Shown here one piece after another: positions 47,950 through 60,290 of a stretch of DNA of 64,000 nucleotides (within the stretch, counting starts at the first letter, position 1; every line of letters starts with the position of its first letter). Under the pieces are notes generated by a model. That model searched no databases. It was not told the DNA's origin and saw only the letters and a program-made list of their open reading frames with translations. A program made the translations under genes and the position numbers. Source of the DNA: Epiperipatus broadwayi (Eukaryota > Onychophora > Udeonychophora > Euonychophora > Peripatidae). The DNA lies in NCBI GenBank assembly GCA_028023455.1, contig JAQFVV010012422.1, forward strand, positions 10,134,337-10,198,336, written 5' to 3'.

Positions 47950-50160
47950 CAGTTAATTCAGATACATTGTAATGAAGAAAGAGAAGGAGATAATTTCATA
48001 CAGATATAGGGGATTTTAATGATATGGTAAAAAATAATTGAAATATGGAAGGTCTTTAAGTAAATTTGATCATGGAAATATAAAGGAAATAGTGTACAGT
48101 CCTGAAGAATTTGCTGTAAAAAAACTGTAACATTATTAAAGTTTTCTTTGGAAAAAACTAAGAAAAACAAGCATAGAAGTATTCAAAGATAGGCTTAGCA
48201 AAGTTAGACTACCTTTGACTCATAGAAGATATATATTTCAAAATTGTATTCCAGAAATAATGTTAATAATTAATTATCACTTTCTGTATTGAATAATTCA
48301 TGTTAAAACAAAGTTTGATGAAAGACAGATCAACATTTGGATATCTTTAATTATTAAAAATATCCAAAGAACTTTTAGTAAAGATTTACAAATACTTTTA
48401 TAAACTGTAAATAATCCAACAGTAAATTTTTATTCAAAGAAAAGCAATATACATGGAAAAAAGAGAAAAATTGAAAATTTGAAATTTTATAAAATGTTAA
48501 TAATGAAATCAAGAAATATAACTGTCACATGGCAAGAAAAATTGAAATCTCAAACATGAAATAAGAAGAAAATGTAACATTGTTACTAGAAACAAGTTTA
48601 AAATCATTACTTTTTTAGAATTTTTTTTACAAAGAATTGTATAGGAGTTAATAAATAAAAATAAAGTAGCCTACCTATGAAATTATGGCATTTTCAAAAT
48701 GCTACCTATCAAAACTGAGGCACAAACAACTACAGATATCAAAAGATCAGTGAAGGAAGTAGAAAATTGTTGGCAAAGTAAATATTAAATGTTAAGTTTA
48801 TATCAAATGATTGAGAAAATGCAATAGTGACCATGATATTTAAGAAAAGTGAAAAAAAAAGTTAAAACCTATAGGCCTATCAGTTTTTTTTATCAACTCT
48901 ATCTTTAATAAATCATTAAATAAATAAAAATAATCAAATGGTTAATGAATGACTTTGAAAGTTATGTGATTCTTAAACAACAGAGGCAATAGATGGAGCT
49001 TTGAGCCAGGAATCTTTAGATTTAATTCAGTCATTCTACTAGTGCATTAAATTGCATAGGAAAGTAAGATCATTACAAATCATCTTCATAAAACTTATAG
49101 GAATCAGAAATACAAATCGAGTTTAAAACTGTTTATAGCACAATAAGTCAATAATAAGCAACGTTATATAAAAGAGCACTTACTACTATTTGTTTTTATA
49201 GATTATGAAAAGCCTACATTTATGATATGTTTTAAGCATTGGAACATTATAAAAATAGACTCAGAATATTAGTATAAAGATAATATCAAATCACCCCAAA
49301 AGTTAAGAAATTTTCAGTTATACCCTCTGTGAATAAACATTTGCTATTTATTTCAGATAATGATATGCACTGGAAATATTTTAATATTATCATTTTACAG
49401 AAAACATTTTGTGAATAAAATGGAGATCAAAGGAACAAAGGAAAAATAAGTAGAAAATTTTGCGATTCAATCTTTGCAGTATGTATTGCTTCCAAATAAA
49501 GCTTCAGAATGTCAGAAATTTTTATAAAAGCCATTATGAAAAGATTAGAATAACATTCAATGGTTTTCAAAAAAGAGAAAGTAAGTCTGATAAAATGAAT
49601 TAAAAATTTAAAAAATTGTAAATATGTTGATAAAGATATTCATATAGGTGGAAAAAACAGTGGATCAAATCAATTAGAATTAAATGTGGATATAATGCTT
49701 TTAGTGGAAATAATTTACTATTAAAAAAAATAATTGAAAAATATTTTTAATGAATATATTCTATTAGTTATGACTTATGAGTCTTCAACTTGAACACTTA
49801 ATAGAGGAAGAAAAAAGAGAGTGTATATTAACTAGAAAAGTATGAAGAGAAAAAAAATGAAAGTCTAAATGAGAGAACAGATGCCATTGACATTTTTGAA
49901 AAACTAAAAGATTAAAATGAAGCATAACTCTGTTGTTAGAAAAAAAACCAATAGTTGGATGTTTGAAGTTTTAATATAAAGCATAAGAGATTTTAAAAGA
50001 CAGAATGAAACTATATGTAAAATTAAAATTTACTGGAGTGATGTTTAGAATAGAACTATGAAGTAATAATTAAGTTAGACATAATAAGATTTTTTTCCTG
50101 CAAAGAATTGATAATTTATGTTTTTGTAAATTATTAATTCATTACAGGATGAATGTAATG
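47950..50160 (+). mobile_element. RTE LINE relic, long but heavily degraded
   Basis: Old copy of the RTE family at 22550-25680, parallel from the endonuclease to the 3' end. Seen: GATATAGGGGATTTTAATGA (the GDFN motif) near 48003, TAGACTACCTTTGACTCATA and AGAAGATATATATTTCAAAA near 48206 (the LDYILTNR.YIFQ region), AAACCTATAGGCCTATCAG near 48866 (RPIS), TTTTTATAGATTATGAAAAGCC near 49193 (the FVDYEKAF region), GAACACTTAATAGAGGAAGA near 49794 (WTLNRRK), and CCTGCAAAGAATTGATAAT near 50097. Every frame is full of stops, so it is far older than the copy at 22.5 kb. It lies in the host gene's long intron. Confidence 0.8.
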
Positions 50161-50874
50161 ATAGCTGAAAGTATTTTTTATATCCATAGCATACTGGCTT
50201 GAGGATCACTGCAATAATGACTTGTCTTTATATTCTTAATTTTCCATAAATTTTGACTAGATAATAGACACCACATGGCAATGAAAACAATTTTTGCAGA
50301 ATTCTCTGGCTAGTTTCTTGATATAAATTTTGATTTGGGCAGAAAATCAATTTTATTTAATGTTAGTTGATTATGATTTACATAAAATATTGAGAACCTT
50401 AATATATAGCGGTTCAAATGTAGATGGAGCTTGGAATTTTTTCTTTATCTTGGGATTTCCAAAAAAGTTTAAGATTTTTAGATAATCATTCTATTACCAA
50501 CATGGCCATTGGGTGTTTAAATTACTTTTTATATGGAGGATAAATAAAAAAAAGTTATAAAAGTTTTTATAATGTTCTATTTTGCATATTCTTTAACTTT
50601 TACTATGAAAGCAGTTAGCCAATTTGGTGAATTAGATCTCTTATTGTTTTGTTGATTGGTTGGAGGGATAAGAGAGAGGACTCTTCTTTATGACAGACTG
50701 CTTAAATCAATCTTGTTTTACTTTATATAAGATTAATGGGACAGAGAGATGTAGAACTAAAAAGTTATTTGGATATTGTACTTTATTTGATAAGAAATTA
50801 TTTTAAAAAATGAATTGTCATTTTTATTTTAAATGTTGGTATAAATGTGTATTTTTTAATTATTTTTTTTACAG

Positions 50875-51040
50875 AATTTTCACATTAGATATAAAAGATG
50901 TTAGAAACCTTGTAAAAAGAGTATTTTCTTCAGACGTATCTCCATCTCTCTTGGTGAGATTAAAAGATCTTCAGCAGCAAATCCCTCCAAGAAACTTTCC
51001 AAGTTTGGATGAATATAAAGAAGGTTTACAAGAACTCCTG
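50875..51040 (+). CDS. Coding exon of the same unrecognised host gene (third)
   Basis: 166 bp between a TTTTTTTTACAG acceptor and a CTG/GTAAGA donor. It completes the Arg codon left open by the previous exon and ends in phase 0. Segments are IFTLDIKDVRNLVKRVFSSD, VSPSLLVRLKDLQQQIPPRN and FPSLDEYKEGLQELL; mostly helical-looking and charged. The gene presumably continues to the right, but I could not find a further exon that is convincing. The fit of phases with 38715-38901 across a 12-kb intron is the main support. Protein family not recognised. Confidence 0.75.
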
Positions 51041-52449
51041 GTAAGAATCTTTTACAAACCCTAAAATTCCTTACCACTCTATAGTTAACTAATCTGGAAA
51101 TATCGCCCTTTTCTTTAATATTTTTTTATAGATATCCTGAAAAGGGAAGGTATTATTTAAGTCTGTTTACTTAATCTTTTTATTATGTTTTTCAATTTTT
51201 GAAAAACCTCATGATGAGGTAGCAAAAATATTTTCCTATCATGCCCATTGCTTGGAGTTTAAATCTAAATGAAAGTTGAAAATTTTTTCAAGCAAGTGAG
51301 ACTTTCCTGAATATCCATCTTATAATCAGTTCAGATAATGATTCAATCTTAAACTATTGAATGGGATATAAGAATGAAGGCAAAATAGGGGGGGGGGATT
51401 TTTTATCATATGATTATCCTAGGAATATTATTTTTTCTTCTCTATTATTCTCTATAGAATAGGGAGAGTGTTTAATCTTCAAAGAGATATTTATCTATTT
51501 TTTATTTTTTGATTCTTTATTCTTTGTTCTTTTTATTTAAAATGTAATAAATCTTATTAGTTATCATTTAGATATACTGCATTATTATATTAAGATTTTT
51601 CATTGCTTGTACATATCATGATTGACAGTTAAATAATTCAGCATAAGCCAGTTAGTAATTAATGCCAGAACTTTTTCCTCCTCCTTGTTATTATTGTAAT
51701 AATAATAATGATTACTATTATAATAACAATTATAATATTTATTATTATTGTTAATATTATTATTTATTTTAATTTTATTTTGATTACATCTAAGAAAGAA
51801 AACTAATAAGCAAAATTAATGCTTTTCATAAGTTTTTACAAATATTATATAAAAATAATTGACATAATTTTATACAAAAGAATACACAATAATAAAGAAA
51901 CAACAATGAAAATATATATTAAAAGTAATGAATAGATTATACAACAAAATAAAAACAAGTCAAAATCATAAATTGCATACGTATTAAAAATAATAAATAG
52001 AATATAAAATGCCATATTATAAATTTTAAACATATGAAAGATATTCTTTTTAATTTTTTTTTTAACAATTCCATACTTTTTATATTCAAATATATGGTGG
52101 TAATTTATTAAATATTTTTTGAATATATACATTTTTTAATCTTCTATATTTATTTCTATATCTAATGAAATATATTTATTTCTAAGGGAGCTACTATAAT
52201 TAGATATTTTATAGTTCTTAAATGAATTAATAAAATAAGTCTTTTAATAATTACAATCTGAAAAAGTTTATCAAAATCAAATAAATCACTATTTTTAGCT
52301 TTAATAATATTGTTTTGGAATATTTGGAAAACTATATATTGTAATTCCAAATCATAATAGTCATCACATAATGTCATATAAATTATTATCAATATATAAT
52401 GTATGGGAGAAAAAAGATAATCTACAAAACAAAATAAAAATGTCTGACC
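51041..52449 (+). other. Probable intron sequence, nothing recognised
   Basis: Starts with the donor GTAAGA. It contains a G-run near 51390 and an ATT/ATA-rich stretch near 51690-51780. No exon or transposon recognised. Confidence 0.45.
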
Positions 52450-54876
52450 CTTTGTAAAAATTGATTAATGTGATGTGACTATGACATTCTGTTATCAATA
52501 ATAGCACTTAAGATATTTAATCTTTTCAATTTCTTCAATTTAAGCAAGTCATTACACTGAAAATTATGAATGTTAATACAAGCATTGAAATCGTGAAAAT
52601 ATCAAAACTTTCTTTTTTAAATGAAGTGAAGATATTAGTATTATTTTTATCTTATTTTTATTAAAAATATTTTTTTTTAGTAAAATACCAATTAACAATA
52701 TTGTTATAGTTACTTTGAAGATTTTTGAAAGCAACTTCGAGATTTGAATTTATAATAATTAAAATACTATCATCTGCATACTGGAAAATTAATTTTTTAT
52801 TACAGATTTCACCAATATCATTGACATAGATTAAAAATAATAAAGAACTCAGAATAGAACCCTAAGGAACTCCATATTCAACTAAATTTATTATTTAAAA
52901 CTCCATTAATTTTATCTATCTTTTAAGTAGTTCTTCAGTAAGTCCAAAATTTTGCATGAATTCCATTATTTTTTTACACATAAGAAAAAAAAAATCATGA
53001 TCACTAAGATCAAAAGCCTTTTTAAAATCCATAAAGATGGCATAACACATTTTTTTATCATTTAAGGCAAGATTTACAGTATTCAACAAAGTCCTCTAAG
53101 AGAATAGTAGTACTCTTATCTTCCAAAAATCCGTATTGTGATTTAGAGAGAAAAAATTTTTAAATAAATAATCTTTGATAGAGTAATATAAATATTTCTC
53201 AATTATTTTTTATATAGATGGAATAATGGCTATATGTCTGTAATTATTAAAGTTATTTTTAAATCCATTTTTATAAATGGGTGCAATCATAGAAATTCTT
53301 AATATATCTGGAAATTTGTTTTGAAGAATAATTTTATTAATAACGAATAATATATTATTAAATTTATATAAATCTTCCTTCAAATCAGACAGTCCAGTAC
53401 CATCAATACCAGACTTATTTCAAATTTTATCCCATTTACTATTACACAATTGCATACTATCAATATCGGGAACAAAAATTGATTCTATATATTTATTACA
53501 AACCTTTGTTCTCTTGTTTATTGATTTAATAGATTCAGTGATAATAGAATATTTATTCTGCCTTAGAATATTTATTCTGCCTTTTTATCAACAAGATTAT
53601 TGATTTGATTGACAAAGGTAAAGCAAAATTTATCCATTAATAAAAGGTTATCACTAATATCAAAATTTTTGTTCAAGTTAACATTATTCTTTGTTTTTTT
53701 ATATATAATTAGATTAACTTCTGTTCATTTTCTTTATATCACCTTTAATATAATTAAAAGTTTTTTTCATTTTTTATTTATTAAACTATTAACTTTATTT
53801 CTAAGGATCTTATAGTCATTAAATAGCAAAGTATTATCACAATTTTTTTTTTTTTTGCACTTAATCCAAACAGATTTTTTCTCATTAATTTTTTTCACAA
53901 TTACATTTATCTCCATATTTTGTCCTGTGAATTGTAGAAACCTTTTCACATTTTTTATAAATACTTTTCATCAGCTCAACAAATTTATTATATAAATTGT
54001 TAACATCATCAATATCAAATAAAAAAATTATAATTAATTTCCTTAATAATATCATGAAAGTGTGATTTATAAATTTTTGTAATCATTTTTTTATAATGTG
54101 ATGAACAGGTATTATTGTCATTATAAACAGAAATATTTTTAAACATAATGTTGTAATATAATGATGAGACAATTTTATTTATATTATTGTCAGAGAAATA
54201 TATTCTGGATCTATATTAGTGCAAATATGATCAATACAAGAGAATACTAATCCACCCTTAATTATTATTTTGTGAATATAATCTATCACAAAATTAATAA
54301 AACCATAATCAGTTGGTAAATCTTTATAATCATCTATATCTTTGACACCTTCTTTAGAAATGTCAATGTTTAAGTCACTCATCATCATAGTTTTATAGTT
54401 TTTATTTCATAGATTAATTTTATGAAATAACATCTTTAGGTTTCTCATTAATAATAAGAAATTTGAATTAGATAGTCTGTATATAACTAATAAAATGTAG
54501 TTTATATTATTATATTTAAAATCAGTAGCTACAGATTCAAGATGAAAAGTTATATTAATAAATTCTTCCACAATAATGTTTTTTTAATATCATAATACTA
54601 CCACATTTTGCATTATTTCTACAAAAGGTAAATTTATTATAATTATCAAAATTATTTAAGTAAACTTCCTCATTTTTTAAATTGGTTTCAGATAACACTA
54701 AAAAGTCAATATTTTTATACTCTTTTAAAGTCACTAGGAACTCATCCCAAAACTTAGAAATGCTTCTTATATTTAAATGTAAAAATCATAAGCACAATTA
54801 AAAGAATTTATATGATCTATAATTACATTTCTCCATTCCCTTAATGAAGAAACTTTTTTAGAATTAATGCTATTAC
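52450..54876 (-). pseudogene. CR1/Jockey-like endonuclease-reverse transcriptase remnants
   Basis: Endonuclease part: KEYKNIDFLVLSETNLKNEE near 54730-54670 and MMMSDLNIDIS near 54385, then a SCIDHICTNI segment near 54240-54210, matching the E, D..N and SDH-type motif positions. RT part: NKFPDILRISMIAPIYKNGF near 53300-53260, a YGVP-stop-GSIL block near 52880-52860 (the Gln codon is now a stop), LLFLIYVNDIG, and LIFQYADDSILII near 52785-52755. Frameshifts and stops are frequent. The GVPQGSIL..LLF.IY.ND wording is that of CR1/Jockey-group elements. Confidence 0.75.
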
Positions 54877-54889
54877 CAAAGACTTATAT

Positions 54890-54970
54890 CACATGATCAC
54901 CATTTCTTATGCTTGATTACTCTAGCTTGCTGTGTGTGGCAATATGTATAGTGAGTTTTGCCTGATTTAA
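54890..54970 (-). mobile_element. Family A retroposon, short copy 3
   Basis: 81 bp reading, on the minus strand, from TTAAATCAGGCAAAACTC to AGCATAAGAAATGGTGATCATGTG: the two ends of family A joined, without the interior. It is flanked by an exact 13-bp repeat, CAAAGACTTATAT, at 54877-54889 and 54971-54983. The end matches the end of copies 1 and 2. Confidence 0.78.
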
Positions 54971-54989
54971 CAAAGACTTATATGTTACC

Positions 54990-55035
54990 CAATACATCCA
55001 TAATCAATATAGAGAAGGAAAATATCTAAATTAAT

Positions 55036-55094
<59 letters not shown>

Positions 55095-57060
55095 ACCAAT
55101 ATTTTATTGGTACATATAATAATTTTGTCTAAAAAAATTATTGAAATAAAAATCTTTCATTAAAAGAAAATAGTATGTAAAAGTTTAAGAGTTTTTTATT
55201 GCAGTTTGTTTTCGAAAAGTAAAATTAAAAGTCAAAGAATAGTTGAAATAAAAGTTACAATTAATTAATTAAAGGGGGGAGGGGGTTTGCTTTAGAAACG
55301 TCAAGTTAAAAGTTTATAAAAGAAGTTAAAGAGTTTTTTTTTTTTTTTTTTTGCTAAAAACAATTAATTCATAGTTGTGGGGAAAATTAAAAGAAGTTAA
55401 TTTTCAAATAAGTAAAAAATATCTCTTTTGAGTTAAAGAAAGAAAAAGTAATCTTAAAACTAATATTGAGTTTATTAGAATAAAATATACATGTGCATAA
55501 ATGACAAATTAATGCGAGCTTGTTAGTAATATATATATGTGATTGTAAACATAGCATAATTACGTACATGTTAAAATGAAATAAATGAAAGTTAAAAAAA
55601 TTAAAAAACATTCAGCAATGGCTATGGCTGCTAATTAAAGCAACTCCAACAACAGGATTAAAAGCTTATCAGAAGAATGCAATTAAAAACAAGGAAGGAA
55701 TTTCAACAACAGATATTGCTGGCAGACATCAAAAAAAATAACAACAGGTTGTTACATAAATAGACCTAAATTTTTACATGCATGTCAGTTGAGATTACAG
55801 TTGAGTTGAGATAACAGTTGAAAAAGAGTTCAGTTCAGCAAGATCACATCAAATTAAATCAGTCAATCAATCAGATGATAATGCAGTGTTAAAAGCCTCA
55901 GAAACATATGACTTTGCTCTAGCCTGAGTCTGGTTGAAACAGCTAGCCTGCGCATGAAAATAATGCCTGCATAACAACTTGAAAATCCGCTGTCAATATC
56001 TAAATGTCTTAAAGAAAAATACTTTGGAATATGAAGCAATAAACCTCATATCTGGCTGGATAGAAATATTCTCACTTGAAGCAGCAACCAGGAAGAAAAC
56101 AAAACCTTATTAAAATGAATTTCACAACAAGCAGCAAGAAGAAGCCCACATTCTAAAATCATAGGTAATAACATTTTTCTTATTCTCATTTCTAAAGTAG
56201 CCATCACATTAGTTTGAAGCCTCCCAGAGTCAAGTAATAATGAACTCTATAGCATACATAAACAAACTATTGATGTGTGTGTTTTTAAATGTCAAATATT
56301 ATTTAATGCTTTGTTATATGATATTCTAGTGTGTGAATTAAGAATGTGCATGATCATTATATAAAAAATACCAGTGTTATGTTAATTAAGATTTATAAAA
56401 GTATTTAAAATTAGTATAATAAATGTTGATTAAAATAAATTGTCTTTTAAACTTAAAGCTTAATATTTGTCGGTCAATTTTTTTTACCCCTAATTGAAAT
56501 AATTTGTTATTGATTACAAGTAGCTGAGCTAGTCATGGGTGTATCTTAGGTGTTGGATTAGTGGCCATTGTTCAAAGCATGTTATTTATCCTCTGGGTAA
56601 GTAACTGGCACCCGTGTTTCTACAAAACAAAAAAAAGCACTTTGAATGTGGTGTTGAATTTATTAGTCAAGAACAAATCTGTTTTTTTCAAATGTGGTCA
56701 GATATATTTCACAGATATATCTGCTGGCTTGGATTCAGGTACTCTTTGAGTACTCTCTTCTCTGCCTATTGAGCTGTGGTGGAGCAATACATAAATTGCA
56801 AGGAATTAATAGTAAATATGGTATTATATTTTGTACAAAAGTTAACAAATTATATTTCAAGTTATAATTTTATTAAAGAGGGAAAGTATATAGATTGTGT
56901 TTACTCCATCAAGGATTATATTTGTCTTTTTAATTTTTTTTTGGTAAACCATCCACCCAGTACTATATATATATGCATATAAATACATATAGAAATATAT
57001 AATGAGACAATAGAATGTATACACAAAATATATATCTTATAAAAATTCAATGTTATTTAA
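54990..57060. other. Sequence inserted in the LINE, nothing recognised
   Basis: About 2 kb of unassigned DNA between the two parts of the LINE. It holds a TA tract (55023-55092), a poly-T run (55336-55352), and a less AT-rich stretch (55620-56160) of unknown nature. A short open frame at 56561-56749 has a GTAAGT inside it, but no coding case can be made. Confidence 0.45.
55023..55092. repeat. TA microsatellite
   Basis: About 34 TA units in a row, directly followed by TTGTACCAATATTTTATTGG. Confidence 0.98.
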
Positions 57061-57079
57061 GCTTGTAATTAACACTTTT

Positions 57080-57850
57080 TTTTTTTTTCTCCAAAAAAAA
57101 TTACCATTCTTAATCCATATAAATTGACAATTTTTAACTTTGCAGTTTCTTTTTCTTTCCAAATAGTTTTTGGTAGTCAAATGATAAATATTCATTAATA
57201 TAAATGTACTGCTGTTTTTGAGTTTTATCTAAGTCAGAAAATAAATCATTGTTTACCAATAAAATTTATCTTTCTACGCCACTTTTGGGTGAGTAATATA
57301 TTTTTAAATTTAACTTATAAAATAGATGATTTATTTGTTATATTTTTACTATTTATATGTGAAATCAGTTGTACTTGATCAATATTAAAATTGTCAATTT
57401 TTAACTTACTTGCAAGATCAGAGATCATCTTTATAGTATTTTTTTTCTCATTTGAATGAATTTTAATAGCACTTACATTTTTTTCTGTTCAATCCCAAGT
57501 TTTTCCTTTGAAAACATATCTATATCATATTTAAAAATTTTAGTTTGAGGTCTTAAATTTTCAGTTTCAGTTTTAAAATCTTATTTTCCTTTTCATGAGA
57601 TTTCATTATATTCATAATGTCATTATATTTAATTAACATGAAATTAAGAGTCTTTCAATGACTCAACATCTTTTTTTAAGTTCGATATTACATCAATTTT
57701 TCTATTAACCTCAGTTAATATTAATTTCAAATCATTGCTTTTTTTTAGACTTAAAACATTCATTACCTCCTTCTAAGGATTTTTTTCCTACAATTTAAAT
57801 AAGTCCATTTTTTTTTATTACTGCTACTCATATTTCTATACATAGAAGAT
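57080..57850 (-). pseudogene. LINE ORF1 with coiled coil and FP-like domain, broken
   Basis: The RNA-binding ORF1 protein of CR1/Jockey-group LINEs. On the minus strand it starts near 57830 with MSSSNKKK. A heptad-rich segment follows (LTEVNRKIDVISNLKKDVES near 57720-57660, then HEKENKIL). After that, MISDLASKLKIDNFNIDQVQ lies near 57430-57380 and YIYINEYLSFDYQKLFGK near 57210-57155, ending with NCQFIWIKNGNFFW near 57125-57085. The V/IYINE.L....K.LF...K....F.W.KNG..F pattern is the region of insect LINE ORF1 proteins that resembles the baculovirus FP protein domain. Several stops and frame changes occur. Confidence 0.7.
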
Positions 57851-58082
57851 TTCAAAGCACAGTAAATGAAAATCAAAATTAAACTTACAAACCTTCTCCC
57901 AAATCTAAATTGCATCCTTTGCAAAAAGACATGGATGTAAAAGAAAAAAATCTATATAATAATTGAGATAAAATTAAATCCCAAATGCCTCACTAGATGG
58001 AAGTCAAAAATAGGTTGAAGAACCCCCCCCTCTCATTTTCTTCTTTTTCAAAAAAACAACAACAAAAAAACCTGTATTAGTA

Positions 58083-58745
58083 GCTAAAAACAAGTCATAC
58101 ATCATATGACTTAGTTTAATAAGCTTGTAATTATAAAAACTAAAGAGTGTGCAATAGCTTTAACAAACTTTATTGATAAATTTCAGCATGAGACAGCAAT
58201 TAAAATATTTCCATCTAGAAATCATCCCTATTCTTAGACCGGTTTCATGCTTTTGGCATTCCTCAGTGAGATGTTAGGATATTTCAGACAACAAATCCAA
58301 AATACCAACTCAAAGCTAGCACTTATCTGATAGTTACCTTTTAAGTAGGCAATCTGAAATTTTCAACATCTATATGTCTTCAAACCCAGCTATCCAACTT
58401 AAATAACTATATGGGGCTGATTTCTTCAGCCATGCCATATATTAATAGTCTTTGCAATATAACATTGATTAAGACTTAAAAACAAAAGCTACTTTATTAA
58501 TTAAAAGTAAGTCATACATCATGTGTCTTAATTTAATAAGCTTGTAGTTATAAAAACTAATGAGTATGCAATAGATTTTGCAATTATAAAAACTAAAGAG
58601 TGTGCAATACCTCTAATAAGCTTTATTGATAAATGCTGGCAAGAGAAAACATTTAAAAAATCTCTATCTAGAAATCATCCCTATCCTCAGACTGGTTTCA
58701 TGCTTTTGGCATTCCTCAGTGAGACACTAGGATATTTCAAACTTT
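58083..58745. repeat. Dimeric repeat family C, locus 2
   Basis: Two copies of the family C unit (58085-58300 and 58497-58745), each with AAGTCATACATCAT, TTAATAAGCTTGTA, AAAGAGTGTGCAATA, and at the end TTCATGCTTTTGGCATTCC with TCAGTGAGA. Between them is the spacer beginning CTGAAATTTTCAACATCTAT, matching the spacer at 44050. The second unit has an extra internal duplication (58550-58610). Confidence 0.78.
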
Positions 58746-59269
58746 TTTTTAAAAAAAACCCTGTAATTTTAAATCACAAATTACAAATTCATGTACAAAA
58801 TAAAACATAAAATCTTCCTAAATAAAAAGCAGTTAATTGAAATCATTTACTTTGAAAGAAAGACTGGTCACTATAATTAATACTATATATAAATAAGAAT
58901 CTTAATAATTAAAAATAGTTCAAAATCCACCAATTTAAAAAGCCTAATTGCAGAATACAATATCAATAATAAAAACAATAAAACAAAAATATTATATATA
59001 ATAATACAAAAGTATGATAATCTTGTTTTTATATATTTATTACATTTTTAATTCATTTATAATTAAATGATAATTATTAACATATTGATAAAAACATTAA
59101 ATAATAATCAACAGCAATTCAAAAAGAGTATCTTAAAAAAAAAGACAAGAAAGAAGAGAGATAGAAAAAATGGAGGAAAAATTAGAAATGAATTTTGCGA
59201 TGGCTATACAAATCATTCCGGGAAACACAAATTATGTCCACATATAGAATGAACTAGTTAATTTTTCTG

Positions 59270-60290
59270 TTTTACTTATATTTCAGATGTTGTCTTTTAC
59301 TCTCGTCAGCAGAAAACTTTTCTTTCTGAAATACTTCAACACCATGTCTAATTATATTTTTTCTCAGCCATATTTATCCAATGAAAACATTTGACATTGT
59401 ATTTTTTTAGAAAATCTTTGAGATTATCCTCATAAAATATATGATGTCTATATCTCCTGTAAAACATATATACAAGGTCACCATAACACATTTTTTTTGG
59501 AAGTCTTTCATTATTTATCATCCAAACCAATAAAAGTATGATTTTACAATAGTGGATCAGTAGTATTATATTCAGATATTGGTTTTATGATCTTTCCATT
59601 GTATTTTAGACATTTTTGTGGAGCATACTTAAATGACAGTTTACTAAATGCCTTTATACTGCATTGATAGGGTGTCTAAGTTTCATGTTTATTAAATAAA
59701 TAGGGTAAAATACCAGGTCTATCTACAGCTAATTTAGTTGCATGAGTCAATTCCCTGTGATGAAATGGCCTACCTTTTAATTTGTGAAAGGCAGCAGTAA
59801 TGCATTAGGATCTGTGTTGAATCTCAACATCCAAGTCTATCTTTTTACTTATAAAACTGTCAAGGTATTTAAATTGATTCACCTTCTCAAATTGATAACT
59901 TTCTAACCTAAGTGTTGTTGAGGATTTTTCTTCCATTATTAGTGATAAAGAACTTGAGTTTTTGAAATTAATTAATAAACAAACATCATTACAAGTTGCA
60001 TTCAAAACATCGAGAACATTTTGGAAATCATCTTTTGAACTGAAAAAAAGCACAATCATCAGCCACTGCCCATCCAGAATCCAAGAAGAAGTACTTATTT
60101 TTGTTTTTAATTGATTTAATAAAAATTCCACCATCATATCTTTATTGTATCTTGATCTCTGTTTGATTAAGTTGCCTATAAACAATTCCAAAGACCACTG
60201 TCATAAAAATTGAAAACAATTTTGGAACAAGCACACATCATTGTTTAGCATCAATTTTCATTTCAAATGCTTCAGATTTTCTATATGTAA
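59270..60290 (-). mobile_element. LINE reverse transcriptase relic, C-terminal half
   Basis: The best open part is 60191-59805. It contains WILDGQWLMIVLFFSSKDDF, in the place of the second catalytic block but without the YADD aspartates, then EKVNQFKYLDSFISKKIDLD, matching the v..FKYLGS.I...d...EI..R block after the palm. Beyond it, in other frames, ATKLAVDRPGILPYLF near 59740-59690 matches the TKL.vyR..vlP.LLY..ETW region. The catalytic site is lost and frames are broken. An RTE- or CR1-like origin is possible; the clade is not resolved. Confidence 0.6.

Larger units (their letters stand above)
38902..50874 (+). other. Intron (12.0 kb) packed with transposons
   Basis: Inferred intron with GT...AG ends. 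It contains the Tx1/L1-like LINE (40074-43290), AT microsatellites, the dimeric repeat at 43880-44340, the family B foldback (46429-47379) and an RTE relic (47950-50160). Stretches 44341-46428 and 50161-50874 show nothing I recognise. Confidence 0.55.
52450..57850 (-). mobile_element. Two-ORF LINE, CR1/Jockey-like, split by later insertions
   Basis: Minus-strand remains of one LINE: ORF1 at about 57850-57080, then about 2.1 kb of unrelated sequence (57080-54990), then endonuclease and RT at 54876-52450. The order and strand fit one element opened by one or more insertions. A family A retroposon is also inserted at 54890-54970, next to the break. The two parts being one copy is inference; they could be two copies of one family. 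Confidence 0.65.

Noticed and set aside
56551-56600. Possible small exon ending at CTCTGG/GTAAGT
   Set aside because: In the phase required by the third host exon it contains a stop; the open phases do not fit.
59286-59393. Open stretch after a TTATATTTCAG acceptor-like site, in the right phase to follow the third host exon
   Set aside because: It overlaps the minus-strand LINE relic, has no composition difference from its surroundings, and any 100-bp stretch in this region has a fair chance of being open.
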